Assembly (NCBI RefSeq): GCF_003711515.1
Contig: NW_021167094.1
Location: 383,002 to 447,001, forward strand
Direction of reading: 5' to 3'
DNA length: 64,000 bases
Source of the DNA: Sodiomyces alkalinus F11
Taxonomy: Eukaryota; Ascomycota; Sordariomycetes; Glomerellales; Plectosphaerellaceae
Part shown: piece after piece, positions 11,203 through 22,062 of the stretch
Layout of the letters: each line of letters begins with the position of its first letter
How positions within the stretch are numbered: the first letter of the stretch is position 1
The notes under the pieces: model-generated
Database searches by the model: none
What the model saw: the letters and a program-made list of their open reading frames with translations, nothing else
Told to the model about the DNA's origin: nothing
Made by a program: the position numbers and the translations under genes

Positions 11203-13502
11203 TTTTGTGATTTTAATGCTGATATAGTATGATATTACAGAGTAATTACTGTATTTTTTGGCGTGTAGTGCGACAGATTTCCAAGACTAATATCCCTCGT
11301 TCAATTTACCGTTGCTTCGAGGAGGGACAGGAGGGTCTCGAAATCTTTAGACAAGGCTGACATTGACATGGTGGAGGGAAGTACCGCCGTTACTTCGTTG
11401 CTTCAGCCGTTTCTGAGCGCCTACGTCATTGGCTAAGATCCAAAAGGCGGCTTTTAGCTTTCATAGTGCCTAGCTTTAGAGACGCCCTATAAAAGCACAA
11501 GGGTTGAAACTGATACCCAAGGTACTAAAGACCGAGGCCGTGCTAAGGGTCACTAGTTTACTACTAAGTATCTTATATAATTATAGATTTTTACCTTATT
11601 TTCTTCCTATGCATAATAACTTTATCGTAGCTATTTCCGCGATAAAGGATGTGTCAGATGCCCATAGACTTTATCGAGGTGTGACAAAATACCTAGGTAT
11701 ATTATATTAGGTAGACTTGTAGGGTACTCGATCCTACATATATCTATACTTATATCCTATTATGTTTCCTAATAAGGTAGTTAGACATCCCCGTGAAGTA
11801 CCACGAACTTTACTTAGATGAATACATATATAGTTCCGCGTACCTTAATTGTGTTCTGACAGGATGTTATAGACAAGGCGAAAAACACTCCTTACCTTGA
11901 TGTTTTCGAGTATTACCCGTACCCGCGCCACGTATCGGGGGTTCGTTCCTCACCCTTCAATGGGGCAGCCACGGGTAATTCGCAAAGTGATCATCTCAGC
12001 TGAACTCTTTAGCCCACTCTGCGCCACCTCACCCCAGCAAAGTTGACAAATATTCCGGGACGATTCAAAAGTAAACTGCTTCGGACGTTTTGGAGGAACT
12101 ATACCCAGACCATCGCAACTAGTAGACAATCTAGTGTTTCTGCAAAAGTATCGAAATATTTGACCTTTGAAATGTCCCGAAATTAATCTTCACCCACCGT
12201 GGTTCTTAATCCTGTAAAAGCATGTTGGCCAGGAAATTAGTCTACGTCTGTTCTTCGTACAACAAACATCGCGACATCCCGTACTTTCCCGAAGCCACCC
12301 ACCAACAAAATGAAGCAGGCGTCGGGCAGCAGTTAGCTTTGGAAAAGGTAACCAGCAGCCAGGCTCTCAAGAACAGGAGGCAGTGGAAGGAACACTTGGC
12401 AACATTTTACCAAGGCGCATGGGAAAACCGGGAAAAATTGTTAGTGCTGGAGGTACCTAGTCTTCTCTAGGTACTATACCACTATCTTAACTTACGAGTC
12501 GAACCGTCAAGCCGTACCTAAAGTAAGAAGACATCGCCCTATTACCTTTACTAATTAGTACTAATGGACGTTGGGTCTTTAGCTACCACGGCATTTCGTT
12601 ACAGCATAGAGCTTCTTGTGTGTTACATGTCTAAGGTAAGGTATAGAGGGCGGTGCGAGGTACAAACCACTATAACAAGGTCTATGCAGGTGGCTGCAAC
12701 TGATAAAGGGGGATGGGAATACTTTGGCCATGCACCTTCGTACCTTACTAAAAGGCTTACGCCTTGTTGGGATACCGCGACTTGACCTCAACCCGCGACT
12801 CGATCTCAACATCTGTCAAGTCAACCTAATTATATAAGGAACCCATCTTGTCCGGTTACGCTATCTCTTGGAGGAAGTAAGTAGGTATCTTCTTCATACA
12901 AGCACGGATTATACCGTACTTGCTGTCCTTCGAAGAACTGAAAACTCAACATCAAACATCAACGTCGAAGCACGTGCAAAGAAAGCTACCAGAACTGTAA
13001 GCTCACGATCCGTGAAAAGTTGGGGGGATAATGGATCTTACAATACATACAGATCTTATTATTGCTTAGTCAAAGCACATGCAAGCAACAAAGGACCCCT
13101 ATCGTCTGTGACGTGCGTCCAACGAAGCTGGTTGCCCCTGAAGTCCAGACTCCAACCCGGCTTCTGACTCTTTCCATGACCCCGAAAGACTGCAACTTGT
13201 GCTGAAACCACTTTCGGCTTCCAAGGAGACAAGGAGGTTTCTTTTGCTTCTACTGTTTCACCGGTAGGGCAGGGCAGGTTCTCATCCCGGCGGGTCGTCG
13301 TCCCTTTGTCCGTGCTGTGCTTTCCTACTTCACTACCACCGTCCACCTCGCCTGCCTTATATATGACCTCACAAGGAGAAACAAAAAGCCCCCCACACAC
13401 ACATTTACACATCGCACAAAACATCTTACGAATATTTTTACAAGTTTGGCCTCTTGCCTTGCCTGTTTCACCATATCCATTACCTCCCATCTTCCACTCA
13501 TC
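11203..13502. other. Gene-poor block with AT-rich segment
   Basis: About 2.3 kb without a supportable gene. The part at roughly 11500-11900 is clearly AT-rich and TpA-rich (runs such as ATATATTAGG and TTATATAATTATAG), unlike the GC-rich flanks. It could be a decayed, RIP-affected repeat, but no recognisable transposon protein remains. From 13370 the sequence becomes the CT/CA-rich leader of the next gene. Confidence 0.5.
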
Positions 13503-15429
13503 ATGGCTTCTCCCGAGCCCACGCCCGCGAGTCCTCTGTTTGACGAGGTCCGAATCGACATCGACGATACCATCTCTGGTGATCATACCTCATCAGCTAC
13601 CATCAACCCCATCTGGGGAGATCCTGGCCTCTTGTTGATGCACGCTAGGATCATCCTCACTTCGCTCGCCATCATCTACACCGGTGCACACGCTTCGCTT
13701 AAGCGCCCGGCTTCTGCTGCACCTGCTCGCGGGGGAAAGTCCGGCTCCGGGAAACATAAGAAGAAAGAGGAGGAGGAACAGCAGATGCACGGATTGGTGC
13801 TCTCGGACGCGATCCTCCTCCCCGTTTTCGCCGGGGCCACTCTCGTGGGCCTGTACTATCTTATCCAGTGGCTCAACGATCCCGAACTCCTTAACAAGAT
13901 CCTTCGGGTCTACTTATCCTTCATGGGGGTCGCCAGCATGACGACTCTCGTTGCCGATGGCATTCAGTTGGCCACCAGTTTTGTGTTCCCCAACTATTTT
14001 CGGGTCAGGGGTGCCCTATATCACGTCGACGGCGTGGAGAACCGCGTTGTTGTTCTTCGCCCTGGCGGTCCGACCCGGCAAGTCTCGGCCCGGGCCGGAG
14101 GGGATCGGGAGGGGTCCTTCCATTCTCCGGTCCCTTGGCGGTTTGGATGGCTGCAGGGCCGCAAGACGGCAGGGTTCCTTTGGCAGTTGCGTCATCTCCT
14201 TACGGAACAGTGGACGGTGAAGCTCCGACTTCATGGTGTTATCGATGAGAAGCTCAAGGTCCGGTTCAGCCACATCGTGGGCTTCGTCGCCGCTGTGGTT
14301 ATGGTGGCTACTTACAACGTCACTACTTCGAAGATGCTCGGCAACATCATGGGCTATGCGTTTTGTTACGGCACGCTTCTCCTCCTTTCTCCCACGAGTT
14401 TCTGCATCGGCAGTCTTGTCCTGGCTGGTCTCTTCGTCTACGATATCGTCATGGTCTTTTATACGTATGTTTGCTCAGTCTTCTTTTGTTGTCCCCTTTC
14501 TTTTTCTTTGTTTTTGAAAAAAAAAAAAAAAAAGATTCTTTTGTAGTTGATTAATAAAAAGAATATTATTTTCTGAACAACTATCACTAATTGTTCTCCT
14601 TTCTTTGATTAGCCCGTTCATGATCACTGTGGCCACCAAATTAGACGCTCCTATTAAACTCACCTTCGACTCTGGCAGGAGGTCTAGTATCCTGGGTCTT
14701 GGGGACATTATTCTCCCAGGGCTCGTCATGGGCCTAGCCCTCCGCTTCGACCTTTGGCGCTACTATCAAACAAGAATTACGTACGTAGAGACCGAACTGG
14801 TGACAGAGTCTAGAGACGCCTCTTCTGGCGACGTCATGGTCACGAAGGACCGCGGACATGTCGCGAAGAAAGCGCCCTACATTAACGCCACGGGGAACTG
14901 GGCCGACCGCTTTTGGGTCTCCTCGTGGCCCGGCATGGGCTCGAGCCCAGGTGACGATGCGCCCGAAGCCGTGCAGGTGGCGTCATTTCCCAAGACATAC
15001 TTTTACGCTTCTGTCTTCGGCTACACTGTGGGCCTCCTCGTCACCCTGGCCATGGTCGTCATGTTTCAGCACGGTCAACCCGCACTGTTCTACCTCGTCC
15101 CGGGAGTCGTCGGCTCGCTGTGGCTGACGGCCTGGGCCAGGGGCGAAGTAGACGACATGTGGAAGTACACGGAAGATGGCAGCCAGGACACGGAGGATGT
15201 AGTCGTGGAGCTGGATGGTCGGGGGAATGTGGTCAAGGAGCTTCAGAGGGCCAACGATGCGGAGGGAAAAGTAAAGTCAAACGAGGAAGAGGAAGAGGAA
15301 GGGGAGGGGGGACAAAAGGGTGCCAGGGGGGTCGAAAAGACACTGACCGAGCGTGGGACCAATGGTTTCCTCTTTTCGATTCGAGCACCGTCTCCGCGGG
15401 GGACTGGACGGACCAAGAGGGAGGCTTGA
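13503..15429 (+). CDS. Signal peptide peptidase (intramembrane aspartyl protease)
   Basis: Exons 13503-14464 and 14613-15429 (592 aa). Presenilin/SPP-family protease that cleaves signal-peptide remnants inside the ER membrane. Diagnostic residues are all present: Asp314 in FVYDIVMVFYTPF (the YD motif, spanning the splice junction), Asp352 in SILGLGDIILPG (the GxGD motif) and the PAL motif in GQPALFYLVP (about 476-478). Nine or so hydrophobic segments surround them. A charged loop (KSGSGKHKKKEEEEQQ) follows the first membrane segment. The ~110-residue C-terminal tail is highly acidic with EEEEEEGEG, probably cytosolic. The intron contains a run of 14-15 A. In fungi this family includes SppA-type proteins linked to low-oxygen adaptation; that role is not shown here. 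Confidence 0.93.
14465..14612 (+). other. Intron of SPP gene with poly-A run
   Basis: 148-nt intron, GTATGT donor, GATTAG acceptor, phase 2. It interrupts the codon just after the YD catalytic motif. A run of A at about 14517-14532 makes it a likely site of length variation. Confidence 0.85.
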
Positions 15430-16197
15430 GCTAGAGGCTCCTGTTGAATAGCAAGCAGACTGAATAGGGGGGGGGGGGGGGTGTCTGGACCTCTCTGGGG
15501 CGTGTGGGTGGAATGATAGATGGCTCCTCTAGTCACGATGGTCGCGATATACAGCCCAGTAGCATACCTTACGTTCCTACCCTATAGGATCTTACTTCAG
15601 CTATGAAAGAGCAAGCAATTCAAGCCACTTCTTTTCAGGACTCCAATGAAGTATAGATCGGTTACCTTGCCGACCCTTTAGCTCAGATCGTATTCCCCAT
15701 CTTCCCTCGGGGGCCTTCGCGGCTGTAGACTGTACTCGGTCATGGCACGCGGTATCTATCGTAGAGTTCGGCCCTCGAACTATCTGAGGGCTCTGACGAA
15801 CCATGCTGGGGGTGGTGCAATAACAAGCAAATACGATTCCGATGGCGTAACCTACGTAGGTACCGACAGGACTGATTTTCACGATAGTTGTCCCAATTAC
15901 TTTGCACGGGGAAATGCCAGCTGATGTCCCCTTTACATGCCGTCTATAAACACTACGCCTGGAGTCCTTTCCCTCCCATTTCTCTTCTTTCTTTCTTTCT
16001 TTCTGTCTATTCTTCCTCCCCATCTTCATCCTCCCTGTTATCTATCCACAATCTATCTATACGTGTCAGTCAGTCGATCGGTCAGTCAGTCACTCAACAA
16101 AACCATTTCCAAGCCCCTGTGCTCACTGCAAAACTCGTCGTTCCAAGGACATCGTGCTCACTGAATCCATCCCGGATAGTTTCCCCGAGGATAAAAG
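15430..16197. other. Intergenic region with G-run and tetranucleotide repeats
   Basis: No gene seen. It holds a run of about 15 G at 15468-15482, a (TTTC)n tract at about 15983-16003 and a (CAGT)n-like stretch at about 16065-16095. The last 250 bp are pyrimidine-rich and likely form the promoter/leader of the following gene. Confidence 0.5.
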
Positions 16198-16413
16198 ATG
16201 TGGTTTAGGAAACCACACACACGGGACGTTATCTCGCCCCTTCGCATCCAGGACATCTTGAACCCCCCCGCGACCCCTGTTGATATGCCATCCCAGAGCC
16301 AGAAAAAAGGGGGCAATGGGCGTGGCGAGATGGGTGAGAACCATGCCCCTCGCTCTGAGTCGACCAGTTACGAATCCGGATCCGAGCTCGTGTCCGAATC
16401 CAAGCCCAAGCCC

Positions 16414-16458
<45 letters not shown>

Positions 16459-16857
16459 TCCGAGACGGTTCGGCCCGCCAAGCGGAGTTACTCGGCATTC
16501 GGCATTCCCGACACCGGCTACTATGGCACCTCTTCTCAGGTTAAGCGCCAGCGCCATGGTTGTCAGCGTTGTCAGGACAAGGGCGCCGAGCTGAACGACA
16601 TGGAGGACCTGCAGACGCGGGACGAGGAGTGGGACCATCCGGCGGTCATGCTCTTTGGCGGCCTCGACTTTGTCGAAGAGAAGGTGGAGGCCCTTGCACC
16701 CACGGCGCGCGTGGGCGAGGAGGAGATTGTCGATACGCGCCACCGACTGTACGATGTTTTCGGGGAGTATATACTCGAGGTCTTGCCCCAAGATTTCAAG
16801 CGGGAGTTCAAGGTCGCGATGGGCACAATCGACGAGGATGAGAAGGAGGATGGTTAG
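16198..16857 (+). CDS. Hypothetical protein with Ser-Val/Ser-Ala dipeptide run
   Basis: Intron-free frame of 219 aa, not recognised as any family. Features seen: an N-terminal segment MWFRKPHTRDVISPLRIQDI, a low-complexity middle with (SV)n then (SA)n encoded by repeats of GTCGGT (16417-16456), a basic stretch VKRQRHGCQRCQDKG with a single C-x2-C pair, and an acidic C-terminal half with a predicted helical part (DTRHRLYDVFGEYILEV). The C-terminal half has normal coding composition, supporting a real gene. A GTGAGT...CTACAG pair at 16870-16926 suggests a 57-nt intron just after the stop. It may be a small nuclear protein, but no function can be given. Confidence 0.6.
16417..16462 (+). repeat. 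(GTCGGT)n hexanucleotide repeat, coding
   Basis: About six copies of GTCGGT grading into GTCGGC, in frame, encoding SVSVSV then SASA in the orphan gene. Confidence 0.85.
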
Positions 16858-18094
16858 CTGATGTCGTCTGTGAGTTATCCCCTTTGGTCTACGGCTAGCG
16901 ACTGTGTTGCTGACCTGCGCCTACAGACAGGCAGATATCGACAGACACACCGATGCTTTTTGGTGTCTCTTTTCGCCTGCCGACATCATTCGGGACGCAC
17001 AAACCGGTGCCCGCCCCATAGCGTTTCGCCCTCCCCGTCGTCTCGTCGTCGCATTTCACCCAGCAATTTTCTTTCCCCCCGAACCTCGGGCGAGGCCTTC
17101 GACTGCTGGACCTGGAACCCCGACACTCCCAGGGGTTGACAGAAATTACGAAAGGATCTGGTCTGCTGTCAACTTGAGATGCGCGAGATGAAATCCACGG
17201 TTGAGGATTTCCCGTACAAGTTCAAAATTTTCTGTATTGGCGCCAGCAAGATATAAGAAGGGGGATGATAAACCCGATATCCTCCCTTCTCGGCGCGCCT
17301 TTGTGGGGCTGTTTGGTTAGAATAGTACTCATAAAGAATAAAACAATACGGACTCGTCTGGCTTTGATGTCGTCTTTGTCGTCTTTGGCTTCTTGTGGTG
17401 TATCCGTCGCATCAGCGCCGTTAAGCGCTACTGTTTATACTCGGAATAGGGATCGAAACAGGCGGCGAAAAAGAACGGTGCTGTATAATGACATTATTAG
17501 AAAGGGAGAAAGGAGAAATGAAGAGCCTTGAAATTAATGCAAGACCGATACTCCGGGAAAACCATGGGTTACAAGGAATGCTCGGGCAGTTAAACAGGTC
17601 GACGGCGACATATGAAGATCTAGATAGGTAGATGTATTTCATATACAGATGTATGTAGATATTGTGGGCAAGATGGCAAGTCAGTTGTTGGTAACAGCAC
17701 CGAAGCACTTTATTATGTAACCACGAAGCGGAGCGCTTCGGTCATTGCTGCCCCCACCCCCCGATTCACCTGTACCTAGATTAACCCCACTCCAGTTGCT
17801 TATCGCTCATGAGCCTCACGGTGAATCTCATATGAGGTTGCTCCTGAACCCCTCACTCATCCTCTCTGATCGTCTAATCAGCAATTCATATTACTTGGAC
17901 GGATAATTGGATAATGCCTACCTAGCTGGATTCATACCTATCTATAGTCACAGGTCGTTCATCAATTGGGCTCAGTACGTAATGGCTCAGTAGAACCTTG
18001 CGTCCCCTTCAACCCCCATCGCCAATCTGGCCTCACGATAATTAGATTTTTAACTTCCGTTACGCTCATCTTCTCCCAACCTGTTTGCTTCATC
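16858..18094. other. Intergenic region
   Basis: About 1.2 kb with no convincing gene. Contains the putative 3'UTR intron of the upstream gene (16870-16926) and otherwise moderate-GC sequence with short, non-conserved frames. Confidence 0.5.
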
Positions 18095-19307
18095 ATGTCT
18101 TCCATGCCTTCATCCAACTCCCCTCCGCCAGGTGCCGGAGAAGCTTCAAAGCCAACCATCATCCAATGGATCGTGGACACACGCCCTTTATGGCCCAAAG
18201 CCACTGAGACCAAACACCTCGAACAATCCGTGCGTTTCTCCCGACTCATCACCAGCCCTTAAACCTCTCACAAGCTGACAGTCTGCCACTGCTGTCCCCT
18301 TTCGGTCATCTGTTCCCTTTTGCTTATCCGTCCCCCCTTTTTTTTCTTTCTCCCCACAGGCCTCTCGAGCACTCGCCCTTCTCAATGCAGACGAACGCAC
18401 CACCGTGCTCAAATACTTCCACGTCCGAGACGCCAAGCTCTCCCTTGCCTCGCACCTCCTCAAACGCTACGTCGTGTCCCGCTTCTGCTCCGTCCCGTGG
18501 TCCCTCTCCACGCCCTCCCGCGACCCCGCGACGGGGAAGCCACGCTGGCAAGACCCGCAAGGCCGCGAACCTCTCCGTTTCAACGTGAGCCACCAGGCCG
18601 GCCTCGTCGCCCTCTTCGCCGTCCACTCCAACAACGACTCCGACCACGGCCACGGAAACGGAAACGGAAACGGAGATGGTCCGGAAGTAGGCGTCGACGT
18701 GGTCTGCACCTCCGAGCGCTTCGACCGCGACCTCGCCTCGCTCCTCCCGGACCCCGTCGCCTCCTGGCCCGCCTTCGTCGACGTGTACGCCGAGGTCTTC
18801 TCCCCGCAAGAAGTGGCCTACCTGTGCCGCGACGTCCCCCGCCTCCTCCCCCCCCGGTCTAAACTCGGCCCTACCGTCTCCGCCTCCCCCCGCGCTTCCC
18901 CCCGCGAGGTCGCCGCGTTCCTGCTCCGCTACTTCTACGCGGCCTGGTGTCTGCGCGAGGCGTACATCAAGATGACGGGCGAGGCCCTCTTGGCCCCCTG
19001 GCTGCGCGACCTCGAGTTCCGCGGGTTTCGCCCGCCCGAACCCGAACAGGATTTCGTGGGTGACGAGGGACTGTGCAAGCGCGGCGAGGAGGTGGCGGAC
19101 GGGACGGTGGTGAGGGGGCATGAGATCTACTTTGAGGGTCGACGGGTCGAAGATGCCAATGTGTGTTTGCGAGCGCTGGGCCACGACTACATGGTCTGCG
19201 CTGCGGTGCGGACGCCCCGTCATAAGGAGGACGGGCTGGGGTTTCGGTTGGGTGACTTTGAGGCTGTAAGCATGGATGAGATAGTAGAGTTTGGCGAAGC
19301 ACATTGA
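18095..19307 (+). CDS. npgA: 4'-phosphopantetheinyl transferase (Sfp/NpgA type)
   Basis: Exons 18095-18229 and 18360-19307 (360 aa); phase-0 intron with GTGCGT/ACAG ends. It transfers the phosphopantetheine arm of coenzyme A to a serine on carrier proteins, activating polyketide synthases, non-ribosomal peptide synthetases and alpha-aminoadipate reductase. Motifs seen: LLNADERTTVLKYFHVRDAK (N-terminal), the RFNVSHQAGLVALF segment, the Mg-binding EVGVDVVCTSER (V-G-V-D) and WCLREAYIKMTGEAL, which is the W-x-x-(K/R)-E-x3-K motif with Arg in the usual Lys position. An insert of about 12 residues (GHGNGNGNGDG) between the SHQ and GVD motifs comes from a hexanucleotide repeat. This is the Sfp/NpgA-type enzyme, so its loss would be expected to block lysine synthesis and most secondary metabolites. 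Confidence 0.9.
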
Positions 19308-19582
19308 CATGGCTGTGATGGGGACATGATGATGAAATAACGAGATGACGGCATTGACAAGGCGTGTCTTTATGTTGAACAACCTCCTCGTGCTTGTTTA
19401 GATGCGAGGGAACGATATTATATATATTTCATATGCTGCTACTACCACCTAGATAGGTGAAGGCACAATCTGTACCGACAAGAAGGGAGAGATTTCGAGA
19501 ACCATGCACTCGAATGCTACCCCCAAATCTCAATCTGGCCTACTTTTCCTTTTTTCTTGTCTGGTTTTCTTTTGCGCATTCT

Positions 19583-20840
19583 TTACAGGTGTTTGCTGAA
19601 GAAATCGAGCACAGTCTTGTAGCCTCGGGTATACTCCTCACGAACTCGGGGGTCCTCGAGATTAGATCGCGCCGCCATCCAACCGTGGATCTGATCGGGG
19701 AAGGTTTCGATGCGGTGGGGAACCTTGAGCCCCTCCTCAAACTTCTTTACTGCCTCGACGTCCTCATCCTTGGAGGGTAGCATGATCAGAGGGGCCTTGA
19801 CACCTTGGGCGTCGGCGGGGTCGACCATGGCGGGGTGGCAGGCAGCGGCCGCCTTGAAAGCGCTGTTCTCGTTCGAAGTAGCTAGGGTAGTGACCTTTCC
19901 GCCCCAGCAAAACTGGGAAGGGCAGTATCGTGTCAGTAAGGCAAGAATTTCTCTGCAGGTAGGCAGGGGTGGACAAAATTTAGGGATGGAGCAAGTAGAG
20001 TCGCGGCAAGGGTCGAGGGAGTGGGAAGGTGAAGACGCACGCCAATGATGCCCCAATCCTTAATCTCGGGATATTTATCCTGAGCGGCCTTGATGTAGAA
20101 GGGGATAGAATCGGCGACAATCTGAGGGGGGAACTTCTGGAAGAAGTTCCCGAGGTTCCTCTGCTTTTCCGGGGTGTTGGGAGGAAACCACTCGATAGGG
20201 CAGGGCTCGCCCTTGAACCAGTCAGGGACCAGGACGCGATACTTTTGGGCGCCGCTCGTGGCGAGGATGTCCATGCCCTGGATGGTCTGGGGGAAGTAGC
20301 CGAAAACGTCGTAGACGCAGAGGATGCCCTTGGTGGCGTCTGCGGGGCCGGTGACATCTACACATGGCGTAACGCATCTTTCCGTCAGCGACGTCCGAGA
20401 AAGGGGGTTGGAAAAAGAAATGAAAAAAAAAACCACCAAGGGGGGGAAAGGGAGGGGGGAGGGGATGGTCAAGACGAACAAGTCTTGTAGCTGCCCACTT
20501 CGTCGTAGGATCCTTTCTCTTCGTAACCTTTGGAGACGACGGGGGGAATATTACAACAGGCCTCGCTGTGGCCGTGCTGAGCAGGCATAGTCGACATTTT
20601 TGCGGTGGTTTGGTTGGAAAATGGCCGTGAAATTGGGCGGTTGTTGTTGGTGTTGTTGGTGTTGTTGGTGTTGTTGGTGTTGTTGATTGTGAAAGTGGTG
20701 GCGTTCGCAGATGTCGTCTGGCTGGGTACAGCTGTATTGCAGTATGAATTTAAGCTGCGAGAAGCAAAGGAATTGTTGGTTCGGGCCCGTAAATAGGCTT
20801 GAGAGGTGGTTCTGGCAGCTTTCGCCGATGAAGAGAACAT
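19583..20840 (-). CDS. AIM2: Dienelactone hydrolase family protein (Aim2-like)
   Basis: Exons 20480-20840, 20041-20357, 19583-19912 (minus strand, 335 aa). Both junctions restore conserved stretches: SYKT|YVTGPADATKGILCVYD and DWGIIG|FCWGGKV. An alpha/beta hydrolase with Cys nucleophile in F-C-W-G-G and His in DQIHGW, hallmark of dienelactone hydrolases; substrate unknown. The first donor is GTTCGT, non-consensus but phase-compatible. The first ~80 residues (MFSSSAKAARTTSQAYLRAR, then NTN repeats) are Arg/Ser-rich and lack acidic residues, resembling a mitochondrial presequence; initiation at Met82 (MSTMPAQHGHSEAC) would give a ~254-residue cytosolic form close to the usual family length. It converges with the phosphopantetheinyl transferase gene. 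Family sure, localisation inferred. Confidence 0.88.
20637..20692 (+). repeat. (GTTGTTGGT)n nonanucleotide repeat, coding on minus strand
   Basis: Five to six copies of a 9-bp unit, in frame on the minus strand, encoding the NTN-NTN-NTN stretch in the leader of the Aim2-like protein. Confidence 0.8.
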
Positions 20841-21366
20841 GCGTCAGACGAGGTGGATACGGAGTAAGTCGTCTCTGTACCTCGGGTCAGTCCACACCTC
20901 AGTTGCTCTAATAAGGTACAGGTAATTCTACTACGCTCCCTTATCTTCCATTACCTCCTGCCGCAAAAAAAGAAATAGCATTTCACCGAGCATGAGCATT
21001 TCTTGCCTTCGTTTTCTTACCTACACATTCTACGATGATGTCACTTGCGTTATGAACCCCTCTTTTACTCGAATCGGTTTAGTGCGGGGTATTCTGAAGC
21101 TACCCCGCCTTTGCCCTGAAACCCGGCAATCATTTTCGAGTACGTTGTACAGAGTACGGAGGAAGAAATTACTTGTAACACTGGAGTTACAGAGGTCAAA
21201 AATCGGAACAAGCGAGGGGCGAGGGGCCAGGGATCAGTACCTTAGTGTACATTTTTTAATCAAACCCCCAAACTCGAACATCCGGTTCCCTTTCCTTCAC
21301 ATACCCGCTGTCAAACCCTTCATCGCCGCATGCTCCCACGAACATGCTCCTCAAGCCGTTGCTCCC
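20841..21366. other. Intergenic region between Aim2-like and Nudix genes
   Basis: No gene seen; contains a GTACAGAGTACGGAGG copy of the dispersed element at about 21146-21162. Confidence 0.5.
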
Positions 21367-22062
21367 TTAGATATCATAGCCGGACCGCCTCATATCCGCC
21401 AGAACCTTCTTAACAACCTGGCCATCTTCCTTAAACGTCAACCGTTCCGCCGCCCACTCCACGTCGGTCCACACGTTCTCGAACAGACCCTCATCCGGTC
21501 CTTCAAGAGCCTTCGGTTCCGCCCTGCTGTCCCCCGTGGCAGCATAGTAAAAAACCATCTTCATCGCCATGGTCTTCAGGTCCATGTACTGACAGCACGC
21601 CGCTGCTTCGAAATTGTATCTCCCCATCGTCAGCCCTTCTCCGACAATCCCGTCCCCTCCGTCCCCTCCGTGCCCTCCGGCTCCACCCAACAACAAATCT
21701 CCATTGCCGTATGCGCTTCCGTCGGTGTCCTCTACAGTCTCCTCCTCCCTAGCGACAGTGGCCCGAGTCGCGACCTTGAGCGCCAACGGCGTCGCCTGCA
21801 CCCCCGTCTCCTCCAGTGTCTCCCTCACCGCGCACGTCAGAAGGTCCTCGCCGATGTCCTTGCGGCCTTTGGGGAGCTGGTAGACCCCCTGTCGCTTATT
21901 GAAGACGAGGAGCGCCTGCTTCGTCTCCATGTCCACGGTCACCGTTCCTGCGCTGATCATGAACCCGTGTGACGGGTAGAAATTCCGCTTCTGGGTGAGG
22001 GCCTCACGGGCCTGTACTGAAATGCGGGCCGTCGGCGGCCATGTTCCCTCGGCGGTTGGCAT
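21367..22062 (-). CDS. Nudix hydrolase
   Basis: Single-exon gene, 231 aa. The Nudix box is intact at residues 66-88: G66-x5-E72-x7-R80-E81-x-x-E84-E85-x-G87-V88, inside LPKGRKDIGEDLLTCAVRET. These residues bind metal and cleave a nucleoside-diphosphate-X bond. SHGFMISAGTVTVD and FNKRQGVYQLPKG preceding the box resemble the Ap4A/diphosphoinositol polyphosphate phosphohydrolase branch, but the substrate cannot be set from sequence alone. A glycine-rich loop (GGAGGHGGDGGDG) sits between the box and the C-terminal helix. Gene lies head-to-tail with the Aim2-like gene. The start at 22062 is the first ATG and gives a sensible N-terminus. Confidence 0.88.
   Translation of the reverse strand: MPTAEGTWPPTARISVQAREALTQKRNFYPSHGFMISAGTVTVDMETKQALLVFNKRQGVYQLPKGRKDIGEDLLTCAVRETLEETGVQATPLALKVATRATVAREEETVEDTDGSAYGNGDLLLGGAGGHGGDGGDGIVGEGLTMGRYNFEAAACCQYMDLKTMAMKMVFYYAATGDSRAEPKALEGPDEGLFENVWTDVEWAAERLTFKEDGQVVKKVLADMRRSGYDI

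Noticed and set aside
20637..20692. Regular repeats that might suggest a CRISPR array
   Set aside because: Short unit without unique spacers, in a eukaryotic coding exon; simple tandem repeat.
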